A stretch of 8,346 nucleotides of DNA, taken from Candidatus Galloscillospira excrementavium (GTDB lineage: Bacteria; Bacillota; Clostridia; Oscillospirales; Oscillospiraceae). Positions 5,008 through 8,346 of the stretch are shown here, piece after piece (the first letter of the stretch is position 1; each line of letters starts with the position of its first letter). The stretch spans positions 1-8,346 of the forward strand of contig DVHW01000134.1 of the NCBI GenBank assembly GCA_018711785.1, given 5' to 3'. The translations under genes were made by a program, and so were the position numbers. The notes under the pieces were generated by a model, which saw nothing but the letters and a program-made list of their open reading frames with translations, had not been told where the DNA came from and searched no databases.

Positions 5008-6027
5008 ATGCTGCGCTGCCGGATTCTGTACGCCCTGGCCCTGGCGGCGGGGGCGCTGTTCTATATTTTCTACACCGGTTACCTGTCCCTCTATTTGGCT
5101 GTGCTGCTCCTGGCGCTCCCCTTCCTCTCCCTGGCGGTGAGCCTGCCGGGGATGCTGGGCTGCACCGCCCGGACGGAGGCGGAGCGGGGACGGCTGCGCC
5201 GGGGGGAGAAGGCGGTGTTCTCGGTGCGCCTGACCGCCCGGGGCCGTATGCCTGCCGCCCGGGTGACGGTGAAGTGGCGCCTGGAGAACCAGCTGACCGG
5301 GGAGCGGCAGACCGGCCGGGAGCGGCTGGCGGGCCACTCCGCGGGCCGGGTCCTGCGCCGGGAGGAGGCCTGCCCCCACTGCGGCTGTGTCCGCTTCCAG
5401 GTCACCGGACTGTGGGTATGCGACCTGCTGGGCCTGTTCTCCCTCCGCCGCCCCCTGCCCGCGGCGGCCCAGGTCCTGGTGCTGCCCACCCTTCTGCCGC
5501 CGGAGCCGGTGCGGGAGCTGGCGGGGCGGCGGCAGGAGGGGGTGCAGATGCGCCCCCGGCCCGGCGGGGGGCCGGGGGAGGACTACGACCTGCGGCCCTA
5601 CCGCCCCGGCGACCCCCTGCGCTCGGTGCACTGGAAGCTCTCCTCCAAGCTGGAGGACCTGGTGGTGCGGGAGACCCTGGAGCCCCGGCACGCGGTCATC
5701 CTGCTCACCCTGGACCGCTTCGGCACACCGGAGGAGCTGGACGCCGTGCTCGCCCGGCTGGAGGCGGTCTCCAGAAGCCTGCTGGAGCGGGAGCTGCCCC
5801 ACTATGTCCAGTGGCTGGCCGAGCCCGGACAGCCGGCGGAGCACTATGTGGCCGACGAGGCGGGCCTGCTGGCCTGCCTGGAGGCGGCCTGCGCCACCCG
5901 GGCCCCGGCCGCCGGCCCCTCGCTGCTGGACGCGCCCCTGCGCCTGGCCGGGGCCGACGGGCCCATCCGCCATCTCCACCTCCGCCCCCGGGGGCCGGAG
6001 GCGGAGGGAGAGGGGGCCGCGCCGTGA
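5008..6027 (+). CDS. DUF58 family membrane-anchored protein
   Basis: This 339-residue protein is of the DUF58 type that nearly always accompanies MoxR ATPases. Two hydrophobic segments (about 6-22 and 27-47) form an N-terminal membrane hairpin, which would leave the rest in the cytoplasm near MoxR. Residues 55-155 form a beta-rich region containing CPHCGC (122-127) and VCDLLGLFSLRRPL (137-150). The DUF58 signature follows (GEDYDLRPYRPGDPLRSVHW, 190-209; then WKLSSKLEDLVVRE to 222). The next strand, AVILLTLDRFGTPEELD (229-245), sits where von Willebrand-type folds carry a DxSxS metal site, but the serines are missing. The tail is low in complexity (Ala/Glu/Gly/Pro). The start is the ATG 7 nt after moxR, with GGTGAGG overlapping the moxR stop. 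The stop overlaps the next GTG by 4 nt, so all three are probably translationally coupled. Exact function is unknown. Confidence 0.9.
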   Translation: MLRCRILYALALAAGALFYIFYTGYLSLYLAVLLLALPFLSLAVSLPGMLGCTARTEAERGRLRRGEKAVFSVRLTARGRMPAARVTVKWRLENQLTGERQTGRERLAGHSAGRVLRREEACPHCGCVRFQVTGLWVCDLLGLFSLRRPLPAAAQVLVLPTLLPPEPVRELAGRRQEGVQMRPRPGGGPGEDYDLRPYRPGDPLRSVHWKLSSKLEDLVVRETLEPRHAVILLTLDRFGTPEELDAVLARLEAVSRSLLERELPHYVQWLAEPGQPAEHYVADEAGLLACLEAACATRAPAAGPSLLDAPLRLAGADGPIRHLHLRPRGPEAEGEGAAP

Positions 6028-8346
6028 AGCGAAAGACAAAGACCTTTTGGAGCGCCCTCCCCGCGGATATGCTGCTGGTCTTTGCCGGGCTGTACGGCTC
6101 GGTGTTCTCCTTCCTCACCGCCTTTGACCTGGCGGTGGACACGCCGGCGCTTCTGCTGGGGCTGGCGGGCTTCACCCTGTTTTTCACTCTGCTGTTCTTC
6201 CTCAAGGGGGGCTGGTGGCGGTATCTCTGCCTGGCGGGGGCGGCGCTGGTGCTGGCCGCCGCGGCCCTCCTCCGGTGGGACACCGTGGTCCTGGGCGCGG
6301 TGGGGACGGCCCACCGGGTCTGGGATGCCTACGCCGCCGCCTTCCCCTTCCTGCCCGCGCCGGCGGCCCTGGAGACACCGGCGGAGGTCCTGGTCCCCGC
6401 GGTGACCCTGCTCTTCCTGCTCCTGTCCGCCCTGCTGGCCTGCTACCTGGCCTGGGGGATGGTGAGCGTGCGGGTGTTCTGGCCCGAGGCGGCCCTCACC
6501 TTCTCCCTGTGCCTGCTGCCCGCCCTCACCATTACCGAGGCCCCCGATTTGCTCCCCATGACCGCCCTGCTGGCCTTCTACGGGGTGGGGCTCATGGGCC
6601 GCCTGCTGGACCGGGAGGACCGGCGGGGCCGGGCCAGGACCACCTATGCCGCCCTGCCCCTGACCCTGGCGGTGCTGCTGGTCCTCCGGCTGCTCCTGCC
6701 CGAGGCGGGCTACCAGCGCCCGGTGTGGGTGGAGGAGCAGCGCCTGGAGCTGACCGACCTGGCCGCCCGGCTGGGCCAGGCCCTGCTCCTGGGAGACAGC
6801 AGCGGGATGTCCTCCCTGCTGGCCGGAGAGAGCTCCGGCGAGGTGGACCTCTCCGCCGCCGGGCCCCTGGACTTCCAGGGCCGCACGGTGCTGCGGGTGG
6901 AGAGCGAGTTCACCGGCCACATCTACCTGCGGGGCCTCTCCTCCGGGGACTACACCGGCCAGGGCTGGGTCCCCCTCCCGGACGAGGTATACGCCCAGGG
7001 CCTGGCCGGCCTGGACGACGGGGACGGCACCGGGGAGTGGTCCACCCTCTGGGGGGGCTGGCAGCCCATGAATTTCCCCGCCCTGGCCGACCAGGCCGCC
7101 TTCCCGGAGCGGGAGAGCCTGCGGGTGGAGGTGGAGAACGTGGCCGCCGACCCGGGTCTGGTGTATGTGCCCTACCACCTGGAGACCACGCCGGAGCGCA
7201 TGTCCGGCGCGGTGTTCCGCCAGGACAGCTACCTGGCCCGGAGCGCGGGCATCTGGAACTATGTGCTCTACGTGCGCCCCTACTCCAACCCGCTGGAGGG
7301 GGGGACCCTGACCGGCCGGGCGGCCTATGTGGAGCGGGAGTATGGGAGGTTTGCCCAGGAAGCCTATACCCGCCTGCCGGAGGACCTGTATGTCCGGTCC
7401 CTCTACCGGGACTACTACCAGTGGGAGCGGGAGCACGGGCATGCCTACCTGGCCGAGCACGGTGTGGACGGGACGGGGATCACCACCCCCGACGCCGCCT
7501 CCCGGTATACCGTCCTCTCCCTGGCCCGGCTGGTGGCGGGGTATCTGGAGGACACCTGCGTCTACGACCCCGAGACCCCCCTGACCCCCGAGGGGGAGGA
7601 CTTTGTGACCTACTTCCTCCAGGAGAGCCAGCGGGGCTACTGTATGCACTTTGCCAGCGCGGCCACGGTGCTCCTCCGCGCGATGGGCATCCCGGCCCGG
7701 TATGTCACCGGCTATGTGGCCGACGTGCGGGCGGGGCGGACGGTGGACGTGCCCGACTACAACGCCCACGCCTGGGTGGAGGTCTATCTGGACGGCTACG
7801 GCTGGTATCCTGTGGAGGTGACCCCCGGCTTTGACGGGGACTTCCCCTGGGAGACCGGAACGGCAGAGGAGCCTGAACCGGTAGAACCTACACCGAGCCC
7901 CTCCCCCAGCCCCACGCCCCGGCCCTCCGCCGCCCCCACCCTCACCCCGGCGCCGGGAGAGGGGCCTGGCAAGGAGGGACCGGAGGAGTCGCCCCTGGAC
8001 CTGCGGTGGCTGTGGGCCCCGGCGGTGGCCCTGCTCCTGGCCGCCCTGGCCTCGGCCCGGCGGCGGCTGGCCCGGGCGGGCCGAGAGCGGCGCTTTGCCG
8101 GACCGGACACCAACGCCGCCGTGATCCACGCCTACCGCTATCTGGAGCGGGTGCTCCGCTGGGGGCGGGAGGAGATGGACCCGGCCCTCCTCGCCCTGGC
8201 CCGGAAGGCCAAGTTCAGCCAGCACACCCTGACTGAGGAAGAGCGGGACGCCTTTGTCTCCGCCGCCCGGGCGGCGGCCCGGCGGATCGGGAAGGGCCTG
8301 CCCTGGTATAGGCGGGCGGCCTATTTCTGGCTGGCCGGACTGGATT
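6024..8346 (+). CDS. Transglutaminase-like membrane protein (TgpA-type), 3' end beyond window
   Basis: The frame is open for 774 codons from GTG 6024 to the edge. The GTG overlaps the DUF58 stop (GTGA) and has GGAGGGAGAGGGG upstream. Seven hydrophobic segments fill residues 14-226 (about 14-34, 41-60, 66-84, 119-144, 154-171, 174-195, 207-226). A large probably extracellular region follows, with a transglutaminase core near 530-610: catalytic Cys540 (RGYCMHFASAATVLLRAMG) and His582 (YNAHAWVEVYLDGYGWYPVE). Glu598 stands where many relatives have the third-triad Asp. A Pro/Ser/Thr/Glu linker (about 613-658) leads to a last membrane segment (about 662-680), then ARRRLARAGRERR and a cytoplasmic tail. 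Positive-inside charges (KRKTK at the start; REDRRGRAR between segments 6 and 7) support this topology. Family members may act on surface proteins or the wall; the substrate is unknown. Confidence 0.92.
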   Translation, partial: MKRKTKTFWSALPADMLLVFAGLYGSVFSFLTAFDLAVDTPALLLGLAGFTLFFTLLFFLKGGWWRYLCLAGAALVLAAAALLRWDTVVLGAVGTAHRVWDAYAAAFPFLPAPAALETPAEVLVPAVTLLFLLLSALLACYLAWGMVSVRVFWPEAALTFSLCLLPALTITEAPDLLPMTALLAFYGVGLMGRLLDREDRRGRARTTYAALPLTLAVLLVLRLLLPEAGYQRPVWVEEQRLELTDLAARLGQALLLGDSSGMSSLLAGESSGEVDLSAAGPLDFQGRTVLRVESEFTGHIYLRGLSSGDYTGQGWVPLPDEVYAQGLAGLDDGDGTGEWSTLWGGWQPMNFPALADQAAFPERESLRVEVENVAADPGLVYVPYHLETTPERMSGAVFRQDSYLARSAGIWNYVLYVRPYSNPLEGGTLTGRAAYVEREYGRFAQEAYTRLPEDLYVRSLYRDYYQWEREHGHAYLAEHGVDGTGITTPDAASRYTVLSLARLVAGYLEDTCVYDPETPLTPEGEDFVTYFLQESQRGYCMHFASAATVLLRAMGIPARYVTGYVADVRAGRTVDVPDYNAHAWVEVYLDGYGWYPVEVTPGFDGDFPWETGTAEEPEPVEPTPSPSPSPTPRPSAAPTLTPAPGEGPGKEGPEESPLDLRWLWAPAVALLLAALASARRRLARAGRERRFAGPDTNAAVIHAYRYLERVLRWGREEMDPALLALARKAKFSQHTLTEEERDAFVSAARAAARRIGKGLPWYRRAAYFWLAGLD

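Noticed and set aside
6215..7834. A 539-codon plus-strand frame overlapping the transglutaminase gene.
   Set aside because: It is a Gly/Pro/Arg/Ala-rich frame-shifted shadow. The frame starting at 6024 has membrane segments and the Cys-His transglutaminase motifs without interruption.
5844..8225. A 793-codon minus-strand open frame opposite the transglutaminase gene, and similar minus frames at 3834-5009 and 4768-6039.
   Set aside because: Their translations are Gly/Gln/His/Pro-rich shadows of the plus-strand genes, with no recognisable domain. The 3834-5009 frame also runs through both promoters.

Overview
The window is GC-rich chromosomal DNA with G or C at most third codon positions. The minus-strand gene order rimP-nusA-rnpM(ylxR)-ylxQ-infB is the classic Firmicutes arrangement. 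Together with the high GC, strong AG-rich ribosome binding sites and sigma-A-type promoters, it suggests a GC-rich clostridial (Oscillospiraceae-like) bacterium. That lineage is inferred from gene order and protein style, not from a database search.

Layout. Positions 1-3782 are a minus-strand translation/transcription operon: rimP (3782-3321), nusA (3249-2044), rnpM/ylxR (1986-1708), ylxQ (1718-1113) and the first 325 codons of infB (977 to the window edge). Positions 3783-4070 are a divergent intergenic region with one convincing promoter per direction, an intrinsic terminator inside the rimP leader, and two dyads placed over promoter elements. Positions 4071-8346 are a plus-strand operon: a MoxR-type AAA+ ATPase, a DUF58 membrane protein, and a large membrane-anchored transglutaminase-like protein that runs off the right edge. 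Neither edge-truncated gene (infB, transglutaminase) has its far end here. No mobile element, CRISPR array, tRNA or rRNA was seen.

How the genes work together. The minus operon joins 30S maturation (RimP), elongation, pausing and termination control (NusA), an RNase P modulator (RnpM), an L7Ae-type RNA-binding protein (YlxQ) and initiation factor IF2. The terminator between its promoter and rimP fits NusA-dependent attenuation, a mechanism reported for the same operon in Bacillus subtilis. The plus operon is the recurring MoxR/DUF58/transglutaminase trio. Topology suggests that MoxR and the DUF58 domain sit on the cytoplasmic side and the transglutaminase domain outside. The trio's substrate is not known.

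The strongest non-coding signals are (i) the rimP leader terminator, (ii) a long hairpin between ylxQ and infB whose non-Watson-Crick pairs are G-U wobbles only in the transcribed strand, (iii) an 8-bp perfect inverted repeat straddling the -35 box of the rimP promoter, and (iv) a small dyad on the likely start site of the moxR promoter. I see no clear evidence of a wholly new multi-gene system. The least explained parts are these regulatory structures and the basic C-terminal tail of YlxQ.
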